This document shows positions 42,517 to 49,098 of a DNA stretch of 64,000 nt, piece by piece (positions within the stretch are counted from its first letter, which is position 1; each line of letters starts with the position of its first letter). The notes beneath the pieces were generated by a model. It was not told the origin of the DNA and made no database searches. It worked only from the letters and a program-made list of their open reading frames with translations. The position numbers were made by a program, and so were the translations under genes. The DNA lies in contig NZ_BOOP01000043.1 of assembly GCF_016863295.1 (NCBI RefSeq), positions 1 to 64,000 of the forward strand, written 5' to 3'. This DNA is from Planotetraspora phitsanulokensis (GTDB taxonomy: Bacteria > Actinomycetota > Actinomycetes > Streptosporangiales > Streptosporangiaceae).

Positions 42517-43173
42517 TCAGCGGGACGGATAGTCCCCGAAGCCGTCACGCAGCCGGTCGAAGACCCGGCGGACGTCGTCGTGGTGGGCGCGCTCGATCGT
42601 CTCGTCGTCGTCGCCCGACGCCACCCGCTCACGCAGCCGGCGGTACAGCGCACGCTGCGCGCCGATCAGGGTGGAGGCGACGATGGACGGTATCGGGTCG
42701 TCGGGCTCCGCCTCGGTCTCGGCGGCCACGGCCTCGGCGAGCGTGTCGACGAGATGGGCGTTGACCTCGTACATCTTCCGCTGCAACGAGGGGTTGGCGT
42801 TCACCAGGTCGAAGAACCCGCGGGGCTGCGCCTGATCGCGCCTGATGCCCGCCACGAGCCGCGTCTGCGACCGGCACAGCTGCCGGAACGAGTCGAGGAT
42901 GGAGACCCCGGGCTCCCGCTCCCTGACGGCGGCCAGCGACATGGCCTCCCGCTCCTCGGCCTTGTAGAAGACGAGGTCCTCCTTGGTGGGGAAGTGGTTG
43001 AACACCGTCTTCTTCGACACCTGGGCGACCGCGGCGATCTCGTCGACCGTGACGTCGTCGAAGCCGCGGGCGCGAAAGAGAGAGGCGGCGGTGTCGGCGA
43101 TGAGTTGACGTGTCTGGCTCTTCTTCATCTCACGCAGCCCGCCCGGTCGCATGGGCACAGCGTAGCGGTTCAT
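42517..43173 (-). CDS. TetR-family regulator of the DrrAB-type exporter
   Basis: 218 residues. The HTH is LIADTAASLFRARGFDDVTV followed by DEIAAVAQVSKKTVFNHFPT. The C-terminal ligand domain is of the common actinobacterial type (RRDQAQPRGFFDLVNANPSL). It is divergent from the ABC exporter genes with a 67-bp gap containing 13-bp repeats. It probably represses the exporter until a drug binds. Confidence 0.93.
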   Translation of the reverse strand: MNRYAVPMRPGGLREMKKSQTRQLIADTAASLFRARGFDDVTVDEIAAVAQVSKKTVFNHFPTKEDLVFYKAEEREAMSLAAVREREPGVSILDSFRQLCRSQTRLVAGIRRDQAQPRGFFDLVNANPSLQRKMYEVNAHLVDTLAEAVAAETEAEPDDPIPSIVASTLIGAQRALYRRLRERVASGDDDETIERAHHDDVRRVFDRLRDGFGDYPSR

Positions 43174-43190
43174 ACCTTGCTCCCGATTTG

Positions 43191-43220
43191 CTTACACTAA
43201 GAGCATTCTTACACTTAGAG
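43191..43220. promoter_or_regulatory. 13-bp direct repeats upstream of the ABC exporter
   Basis: CTTACACTAAGAG (43191-43203) and CTTACACTTAGAG (43208-43220) match in 12 of 13 bases, 17 bp apart. An inner dyad CTAAG/CTTAG (43197, 43214) is also present. A candidate TetR operator covering the exporter promoter. Confidence 0.6.
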
Positions 43221-43240
43221 TACTTAAATCAGGAGATCTC

Positions 43241-44227
43241 ATGACACGGACGGCGGTCGCCACGACCCGCCTGACCAAGAGCTATGGCGAATTCGAAGCG
43301 GTGCGGGGCCTCGACCTGACGGTGGAGGGCGGTGAGACGTTCGGCTTCCTCGGCCCCAACGGTGCGGGGAAGTCCACGACCATCAGCATGTTGTGCACCC
43401 TGGTGACCCCGACGGGAGGCACCGCGAGCGTCGCCGGGCACGACATCGTGCGGGAGCGCGACGAGGTGCGGCGCAACATCGGGCTGGTCTTCCAGGACAC
43501 CACCCTGGACGGCTACCTCACCGCCGAGCAGAACCTCCGCCTGCACGCGGGTCTGTACGGCGTGCCGAAGAGCGAGCTCGGCGACCGGTTGCGGCAGGTG
43601 CTCGACATGGTCGGCCTGTGGGACCGGCGCGGGAGCAAGGTGAACACGTTCTCCGGCGGGATGAAACGGCGGCTGGAGATCGGGCGCGGCCTGCTCCACT
43701 CGCCCCGCGTGTTGTTCCTCGACGAGCCGACCGTCGGCCTCGACCCCCAGACGCGCAGCTCCATCTGGGCCTACATCCGCGAGCTCAAGCAGGCCGAGGA
43801 CATCACGATCTTCCTCACCACCCACTACATGGACGAGGCCGAGAACTGCGACCGGATCGCGATCATGGATCACGGCCGGATCATCGCCCTCGACACCCCC
43901 GAGGCGCTGAAGGCGAGCGTGGGCAAGGACCGCGTCCGGATCGACACCGACGACAACGAGAAGGCGATCGCCCTGCTCGCCGAGCGGTTCGGGCTGGAGG
44001 CGACCGCGTCCGAGGGCGCCGTCACGTTCTTCGTCGAGCAGGGCGAGAAGTTCGTCCCCACGCTCTTCGGGGAGTTCCCGCTGCCGATCCGGGCCGTCAA
44101 CGTCGCCCGCCCGAGCCTCGACGACGTCTTCATGTCCTACACCGGCAAGACCATGCGTGACGCGGAGGCGACCGCCGGCCAGCGCGGCCGGGACACCATG
44201 GCGAAGTTCAGAGGAGTGCGCCGATGA
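43241..44227 (+). CDS. ABC transporter ATP-binding protein, DrrA-type
   Basis: 328 residues. Walker A GPNGAGKST (38-46), Q-loop region, signature FSGGMKRR (about 136-143), Walker B VLFLDEPTVGLDPQTR and the H-loop TTHYMDEAENCD. The C-terminal DUF4162-like region and PSLDDVFMSYTGK are typical for DrrA (daunorubicin-resistance) ATPases. It powers export of hydrophobic compounds. The stop overlaps the permease start (ATGA), so the two are translated together. Confidence 0.95.
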   Translation: MTRTAVATTRLTKSYGEFEAVRGLDLTVEGGETFGFLGPNGAGKSTTISMLCTLVTPTGGTASVAGHDIVRERDEVRRNIGLVFQDTTLDGYLTAEQNLRLHAGLYGVPKSELGDRLRQVLDMVGLWDRRGSKVNTFSGGMKRRLEIGRGLLHSPRVLFLDEPTVGLDPQTRSSIWAYIRELKQAEDITIFLTTHYMDEAENCDRIAIMDHGRIIALDTPEALKASVGKDRVRIDTDDNEKAIALLAERFGLEATASEGAVTFFVEQGEKFVPTLFGEFPLPIRAVNVARPSLDDVFMSYTGKTMRDAEATAGQRGRDTMAKFRGVRR

Positions 44228-45090
44228 CCGCCGTCCAGACCGCGCCGGTGCCGCGGATCCGGGTTCCCCGCCGCAGCGTGGCCGGTGAGCTGCGCGCCAT
44301 CAAGATCGTCTGGCAGCGGGAGCTCATCCGGTTCTTCAGCGACCGGCTGCGGATCCTCACCTCGCTCGTGCAGCCGTTCCTGTTCCTGTTCGTCCTGGGC
44401 ACCGGGCTGTCGCAGCTGACCTCCGGCGGCACGGGCGGCCTGAGCCTGCGCACCTTCCTCTACCCGGGCATCCTCGCCATGGCCGTGCTGTTCACCGCGA
44501 TGGCCTCAGCCGCCTCCATCGTCTGGGACCGCGAGTTCGGCTTCCTGCGCGAGATGCTCGTCGCGCCGGTCCGCCGCAGCTCGATCGTCATCGGCAAGTG
44601 CGCGGGCGGGGCCACCGTGGCCGCCTTCCAGGGCGTGATCGTCATCGCCATCGCGGGCCTGGTCGGCGTGCCGTACGCGCCGGATCTCGTGCTCGGCGTG
44701 TTCGGCATCCAGTTGCTGCTGGCGTTCACCATCACGGCCTTCGGCGTCATGATGTCCGCCCGGATCAAGCAGATGCAGTCGTTCATGGCGCTCACCCAGA
44801 TGCTGATCCTGCCCTTGTACTTCCTGTCCGGCGCCGTCTTCCCGGCGTCGAACCTGCCCACCTGGCTGGCCGTGCTCAACCGCATCGACCCGCTCGCCTA
44901 CGCGGTCGACCCCATCAGGCGCATCGTGTTCTCCCACCTGACGCTGGCCCCCGCCGTACGGCAGCGGCTCGACGCGGGCATGACGTGGGGGAGCTGGCGG
45001 GTGCCGACTCTGCTGGAGGTCGGCGTCGTGGCGGCCATCGGGGCCGTCCTGCTCGCCGTCGCGATCGCGGAGTTCAGCAAGACGGACTGA
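44224..45090 (+). CDS. ABC-2 type permease, DrrB-type
   Basis: 288 residues with six membrane helices. Conserved elements: VWQRELIRFFSDRLRILTSL, VQPFLFLFVLGTGLSQL, and the ABC-2 consensus LYFLSGAVFPASNLPTWLAV. It pairs with the DrrA-type ATPase. Drug or lipid-like metabolite export is likely; no biosynthetic cluster adjoins, so this is probably a self-standing resistance exporter. Confidence 0.94.
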   Translation: MTAVQTAPVPRIRVPRRSVAGELRAIKIVWQRELIRFFSDRLRILTSLVQPFLFLFVLGTGLSQLTSGGTGGLSLRTFLYPGILAMAVLFTAMASAASIVWDREFGFLREMLVAPVRRSSIVIGKCAGGATVAAFQGVIVIAIAGLVGVPYAPDLVLGVFGIQLLLAFTITAFGVMMSARIKQMQSFMALTQMLILPLYFLSGAVFPASNLPTWLAVLNRIDPLAYAVDPIRRIVFSHLTLAPAVRQRLDAGMTWGSWRVPTLLEVGVVAAIGAVLLAVAIAEFSKTD

Positions 45091-45097
45091 ACGGCGA

Positions 45098-45127
45098 GGC
45101 CCCCGCACTCGCGGGAGTGCGGGGGCC
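45098..45127. terminator. Bidirectional hairpin terminator
   Basis: GGCCCCCGCACTC pairs perfectly with GAGTGCGGGGGCC around a 4-base loop, between the DrrB-type stop and the convergent NlpC/P60 gene. Confidence 0.8.
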
Positions 45128-45143
45128 CTGTGGTGCGCGGAGG

Positions 45144-46844
45144 TTATGCGAGGCGGTAGGCGACGACGAAGGTGTCGGTCGGGAACGCCGTCTCACGGAG
45201 GGGGATGGTGGTGCGCGGGGCCTCGATGATGGTGATCGAGGAGCCGCTGACCTTCGAGACGATCACCGTGTGCGCGGGACGGCCGCTCGAGTCGGGACGG
45301 CTGAGGATCAGGTCGCCCGGCTGCAGGTCGGAGACCCGGTGAATGGTGTAGGCGAAGATGGACGGGCGCCTGTTGTACATGGTGTACGTGGTCTGGTTGC
45401 CCATGTCGACGCCGGTTCCCATGTAGAAGGCCCAGCGCATGAGTCCCGAGCAGTCGAATCCGATCCGCTGGGACGCGGCGCAGTGCCCGGGAGTGTCGTA
45501 ACCGTTGACGCCGTCACAGAAGCCGCGGGTCGGGCCGGGGTTGGCGCCGTGGCCGCCGCCCCACGCGTACAGCGGGTGGTTGGTGATCTCGGCGCGGGCG
45601 GCCGCGATCGCCGCGTTGACCTTCTCCTGGTGGCTGGAGGACGGCGGGGCCGGCGAACCGGGGTCCCAGCCGGACGGGTCGCCACCGGCGGGCGGCGGCG
45701 TGTTGTCGCAGCGCGGCAGGCCGGCGACGAAGCCGTCCGTGCCCGTCTTGACGTAGTAGTCGACGACCCAGAGGCCGTCGGTGGTCTTGTCCCAGATGGC
45801 CGAGCCGCCGTAGGTGAACTCACCGTACGCCTGGCAGGTGATCGTCACCGAACTGCCCGACGGGTACCTGTCCGGGTAGGCGTGGTTGCTCAGGCTCTTG
45901 GCCGTGCGGCCGTCGAGGGTGGCCGTCACGACGTAGGTGTGACCGCCGGTGGAGCCGCCGCCCGAGGTGCAGCGGGGCAGAGCGGGGGAGAAGCCGCTGT
46001 AGCCGGTCTTGACGTAGAAGTCGGGGATCCACCAGCCCTCGGCGGTGAGGTCCCAGATCGTGCTGCCGTAGGCGTCGGGGCCGCTGTCCTGGCAGGTGAT
46101 CTCGACGTACTGGCCCTCGAAGTACCGGTCGACGGAGGCGTGGTTGTTGACGTCCTTGACGCTGCGGCCGTCGAGCGTGGCCGTCACCGGGAACGAGTGC
46201 GGGCCGGTCGAGGGCGGGTCGACCTCGTCGCCGCCACAACGCGGAAGCTGCGGGGTGGGGCCGCTGTAGCCGGTCTTCACGTAGAAGTCCGGGACCCACA
46301 GGTTGTCGTCGGTGAGGTCCCACAGGTTGCTGCCGTACGCGTCGGGACCCGTCGTCTGGCACAGGATCCAGACGACGCTGCCGCTCGGGTACTTGTCGAC
46401 GAACGCGTGGTTGTTGACGTCACGCTCGGTGCGCCCGTCGAGGGTGGCCGAGACGGTGTACGGCCGGCCGGTGCCGCTGCCCGGCGTGCTGCCGTTGACG
46501 CAGCGGGGCACCTCGTCGGTGAAGCCCGAGTGCCCGGTCTTCACGTAGAAGTCGGGGACCCAGAGGCTGTCCGAGGTGCGGTCCCAGACCGTGCTGCCGT
46601 AGGCGTCGGGCCCGCTGTCCTGGCAGGTGACCGTGATGGTGCTGCCGTTGGGGTACTTGTTGGGGTACGCGTGGTTGTTCAGGTCCTTGGCCGTGCGCCC
46701 GTCGAGGGTCGCGGTGACCGTGTAGGAATGCGGGCCGACGGCGGCCTCGGCCGCGCCCGGCGCGACGAACAGCGCGGCGAACATCGCCGCCGCGCCGATC
46801 AGCGGCGCGCATATCTTGCGCAGCCGCGAAGGTCCAGACTTCAA
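45144..46844 (-). CDS. Secreted NlpC/P60 protein with four tandem repeats
   Basis: 566 residues from TTG 46844, chosen because AAAGGA stands about 7 nt upstream; a GTG at 46859 would have no ribosome site. Signal peptide about 1-35 (ending GAAEA). Four repeats of about 90 residues, each with the pattern VTATLDGRxxKDxNNHA, a ACxDxGPDAYGS-like segment, DLWVPDFYVKTGYSG and a Cys-containing LPRC, probably SH3-like wall-binding domains. The C-terminal NlpC/P60 domain (about 430-566) has catalytic Cys in IGFDCSGLMRWAFYMG and His in GRPAHTVIV. It probably cleaves peptidoglycan peptides. Confidence 0.9.
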   Translation of the reverse strand: MKSGPSRLRKICAPLIGAAAMFAALFVAPGAAEAAVGPHSYTVTATLDGRTAKDLNNHAYPNKYPNGSTITVTCQDSGPDAYGSTVWDRTSDSLWVPDFYVKTGHSGFTDEVPRCVNGSTPGSGTGRPYTVSATLDGRTERDVNNHAFVDKYPSGSVVWILCQTTGPDAYGSNLWDLTDDNLWVPDFYVKTGYSGPTPQLPRCGGDEVDPPSTGPHSFPVTATLDGRSVKDVNNHASVDRYFEGQYVEITCQDSGPDAYGSTIWDLTAEGWWIPDFYVKTGYSGFSPALPRCTSGGGSTGGHTYVVTATLDGRTAKSLSNHAYPDRYPSGSSVTITCQAYGEFTYGGSAIWDKTTDGLWVVDYYVKTGTDGFVAGLPRCDNTPPPAGGDPSGWDPGSPAPPSSSHQEKVNAAIAAARAEITNHPLYAWGGGHGANPGPTRGFCDGVNGYDTPGHCAASQRIGFDCSGLMRWAFYMGTGVDMGNQTTYTMYNRRPSIFAYTIHRVSDLQPGDLILSRPDSSGRPAHTVIVSKVSGSSITIIEAPRTTIPLRETAFPTDTFVVAYRLA

Positions 46845-46918
46845 AGGGGGTCCTTTCACAAGAGCGGCGTCAGCCGCGGGGGAACCTCGCCCGCGGGAAC
46901 GGGCGTGCTCGCCGCGGA

Positions 46919-46951
46919 CGCCCGGCGGCCCCCACAGGGGACCGCCGGGCG
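46919..46951 (-). terminator. Hairpin after the small secreted protein gene
   Basis: CGCCCGGCGG pairs perfectly with CCGCCGGGCG, and the inner CCCC/GGGG can extend the stem. It lies just after the leftward stop at 46965 and before the NlpC/P60 gene, so the two tandem genes are probably separate transcripts or partly attenuated. Confidence 0.65.
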
Positions 46952-46964
46952 CCGGAGAGCCTCG

Positions 46965-47384
46965 TCAGCAGCGCTCGCTGGTCTTCGCGCTCGCCCCGTC
47001 GGGGATCCAGCCGACGGCCTGCGTGCACACCGACACCGTGTTGGTGGGCAGCGACCAGATCTCGGTCGTGTGGGTCCTGCACTGGGTGCCGTTGAGGGCG
47101 TGGTCGCCGGTCGTGCCGACCGCGACGCACGCGTCCCACGTGCTGTGCGTGCTGCGGTAGCCCTCCCAGACGTAGAGGTAGGCCCAGTTCTTGCCGCACC
47201 CCACGAACTGCTTCACGGACGCGAACGTCGTGCCGCCCGAGGTGATGTAGGCGGTCGAGCCGATCTGGGTCGTGCCGGCGCATCCCGGAGCCGATTCCGC
47301 GTGGGCGGTCCCCGAGATCCCGGCGACCGCCGGAGCGCACAGCAGCGCGACGATCGCGCCCTTCGCGAAACGTCCTGCCTTCAA
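46965..47384 (-). CDS. Small secreted Cys-rich protein, unknown
   Basis: 139 residues from TTG 47384 (AAAGG 8 nt upstream; ATG 47405 in frame is the alternative). A signal peptide (about 1-30, ending GTAHA) precedes about 110 mature residues with six cysteines (CAGTTQIG, QFVGCGKNWAYLYVW, DACVAVGTT, TQCRTHTTE, VSVCTQAVGW and a terminal SERC), suggesting three disulfides. Not recognised. The translation start region resembles that of the downstream NlpC/P60 gene, as if copied or co-selected. Possibly an extracellular wall-associated or inhibitor-like protein. Confidence 0.75.
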   Translation of the reverse strand: MKAGRFAKGAIVALLCAPAVAGISGTAHAESAPGCAGTTQIGSTAYITSGGTTFASVKQFVGCGKNWAYLYVWEGYRSTHSTWDACVAVGTTGDHALNGTQCRTHTTEIWSLPTNTVSVCTQAVGWIPDGASAKTSERC

Positions 47385-47511
47385 AAGTGCCGCCTTTCTG
47401 GCCATGGACTCCCCGGCCGTTTCGGCCGGTTGAAGATCGGAGCCATCATGGGCGGCGGCGTGCGTTGTCAGGTAGCGCGTCTTACAGGTTCTGACATGCT
47501 CTGACAGCCGG

Positions 47512-48789
47512 TCAGCCTGCGACGTTGACCACGAAGTAGATCGGGCGCGAGCCGGGCAGGAACGGGTGGTCCTCGCCGTCGACCATCTTCCAGCCGACCC
47601 AGCAGGAGCCGGGGGAGTCCGGGGCCATGACCGTCACGCTGATGCGCACGTGTGCACCCGGCTCGGTGTCCGGGATCGGAACCTTGCTCGGCGTGGAGCA
47701 CGTCCCGTTGTCCGCGGGCAACTGGGCGCGCTCCAGGAAACGGCCGTGCCACGGGACCGTCCCGATGTTGGCGATCTCCCAGGTCTTCGTGAACTGCTGC
47801 CCGGGCTCCATGACCGTGCCGTCGGGAATCGTGACGTCGCCCACGAACACGCTCTTGTCACCCGCGATCCGCGGGACCATGCCCTCCGACGAGGTGGCCG
47901 CCGGCATCGCCGTCGGCTCCGGGCCCGGCTTCGCGCGCGCCGGCGTCCTCTGGTCGTGCGACTGCAGATAGACGGACGCGCCGGCGGCGGCCAGCGCGGC
48001 GGCGCAGCCCGCGACGATCAGCGCCGTACGGCGGTGCCGCCCCGGCGGACGCCGGACGGGGACCGGTTCCACCGGGGGCTCGGGATCGCCGGTTGCCGGT
48101 GCGGATCTCGAGGGGACGTCCGGAGTCTCCGCCACGTGGTCGGGGCGGTCCGCGGAGACGGTGTTCGTGAAGACGGTGTTCGCGGAGACAGTGTTTGCGG
48201 GGACCCCGTCCAGCTCGGCGCCGTCCGCTGAAGCGCCGTCCGCCGGGGCGTCTCCGGTGCCGTCACCTGGGGGGACGGGAAGTCGCGGAACCCTCGCAGG
48301 TTCCGGAACGCCGGCGGTGCCGATCGGCTCGTCAGGGAGGTTCTCGTGCTCGTTCGCCGTGCCGTCCACCACGCTGACGGCGTCACCTGTCTCGGGCGCG
48401 GAGCCGTTCGCCGTGCCGACGTCTCCGTCCGGTTCGGGCGCCGAGTCGTTCGCCGGTTCGACGTCGCCGTCCGGTTCGGGCGCGGACGGCTCCGACTCGG
48501 TCACGGCAGTCCGCGCTTCGAGCGTGGCCGCGGGCTCGCCCAGCGCCTCGCGCCACCGCGCCCGCCAGTCGTCGACGTCTCCTCCGCACGCCTCGACGAA
48601 CGCCTCCGTCGTCAGCCAACTGGGGAATCGTGTGCCCTTGGCCGCCTCGTGCAGCGTCGCGTGGCTGACGCTGCGCGACCTGGCCGCCATCACCCGGAAC
48701 GACGGATTGCCCGCCTCCGCTCGAAGCCCCCGCAACTCCTTGGCGAATCGCTCTTGACGTTCCCGCTTGCCTGACACCGCATCACGCAC
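47512..48789 (-). CDS. HTH-TM-Ig-like (NBR1-type) protein
   Basis: 425 residues from GTG 48789 with GGAGG 5 nt upstream. The N-terminal HTH-like domain (RQERFAKELRGLRAEAGNPS through SHATLHEAAKGTRFPSW) is of the type found before transmembrane segments in actinomycetes. An acidic linker with imperfect repeats (SAPEPDGDV, then ANTV) leads to one membrane helix (about 255-277). The C-terminal extracytoplasmic domain of about 105 residues is NBR1-like Ig (FTKTWEIANIGTVPWHGRFL, SCWVGWKMVDGEDHPF). Role unknown; a membrane-bound sensor or regulator is inferred. Confidence 0.82.
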   Translation of the reverse strand: MRDAVSGKRERQERFAKELRGLRAEAGNPSFRVMAARSRSVSHATLHEAAKGTRFPSWLTTEAFVEACGGDVDDWRARWREALGEPAATLEARTAVTESEPSAPEPDGDVEPANDSAPEPDGDVGTANGSAPETGDAVSVVDGTANEHENLPDEPIGTAGVPEPARVPRLPVPPGDGTGDAPADGASADGAELDGVPANTVSANTVFTNTVSADRPDHVAETPDVPSRSAPATGDPEPPVEPVPVRRPPGRHRRTALIVAGCAAALAAAGASVYLQSHDQRTPARAKPGPEPTAMPAATSSEGMVPRIAGDKSVFVGDVTIPDGTVMEPGQQFTKTWEIANIGTVPWHGRFLERAQLPADNGTCSTPSKVPIPDTEPGAHVRISVTVMAPDSPGSCWVGWKMVDGEDHPFLPGSRPIYFVVNVAG

Positions 48790-49098
48790 AGCAGCCTCCG
48801 TCCTGGCTGTCCGATCACAAGTGTTCCGCGACCGCCGAAATCTAGCCCGTGCCATTTAAGCGATCAAACCGGCGTGAAAGGGCTGTGTCAGAGGTCGTGT
48901 CGATCATGCCGGACCGAGCTGCGGTGGTGTGCGCCGGGGCGGATTCCCCGACCGCGCAGGGTGTGCGCGGCCGGGCGGCCCCTCCGCTCCGCCGTCGCCG
49001 GCGCAGGTTCTCCCAACGGGTCGCGCCCCGTTTGGACAGCCCCCTCCTGACACGTCTGTCAGGCCGGCCGGCGGTGGGCCAGGCCCTATCGTTGACGC
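48790..49098. other. Leader region of valS
   Basis: 309 bp between divergent genes. One small perfect hairpin (CCTGACA-CGTC-TGTCAGG, 49046-49063) lies 35 bp upstream of the valS start. No T-box motif (TGGnACCGCGG type) and no gene was recognised. Confidence 0.4.

Noticed and set aside
43241-45090. Drug exporter as part of a biosynthetic gene cluster
   Set aside because: No polyketide, peptide or sugar-biosynthesis genes flank it; the single UGT gene is about 14 kb away.
44598-47504. Very long open frame (968 codons) on the plus strand
   Set aside because: It overlaps the ABC permease, NlpC/P60 and secreted-protein genes antisense, has no family motifs, and is a GC-rich shadow frame.
48790-49098. 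T-box or other tRNA-sensing leader upstream of valS
   Set aside because: No T-box motif, specifier-loop arrangement or competing terminator was recognisable by eye.
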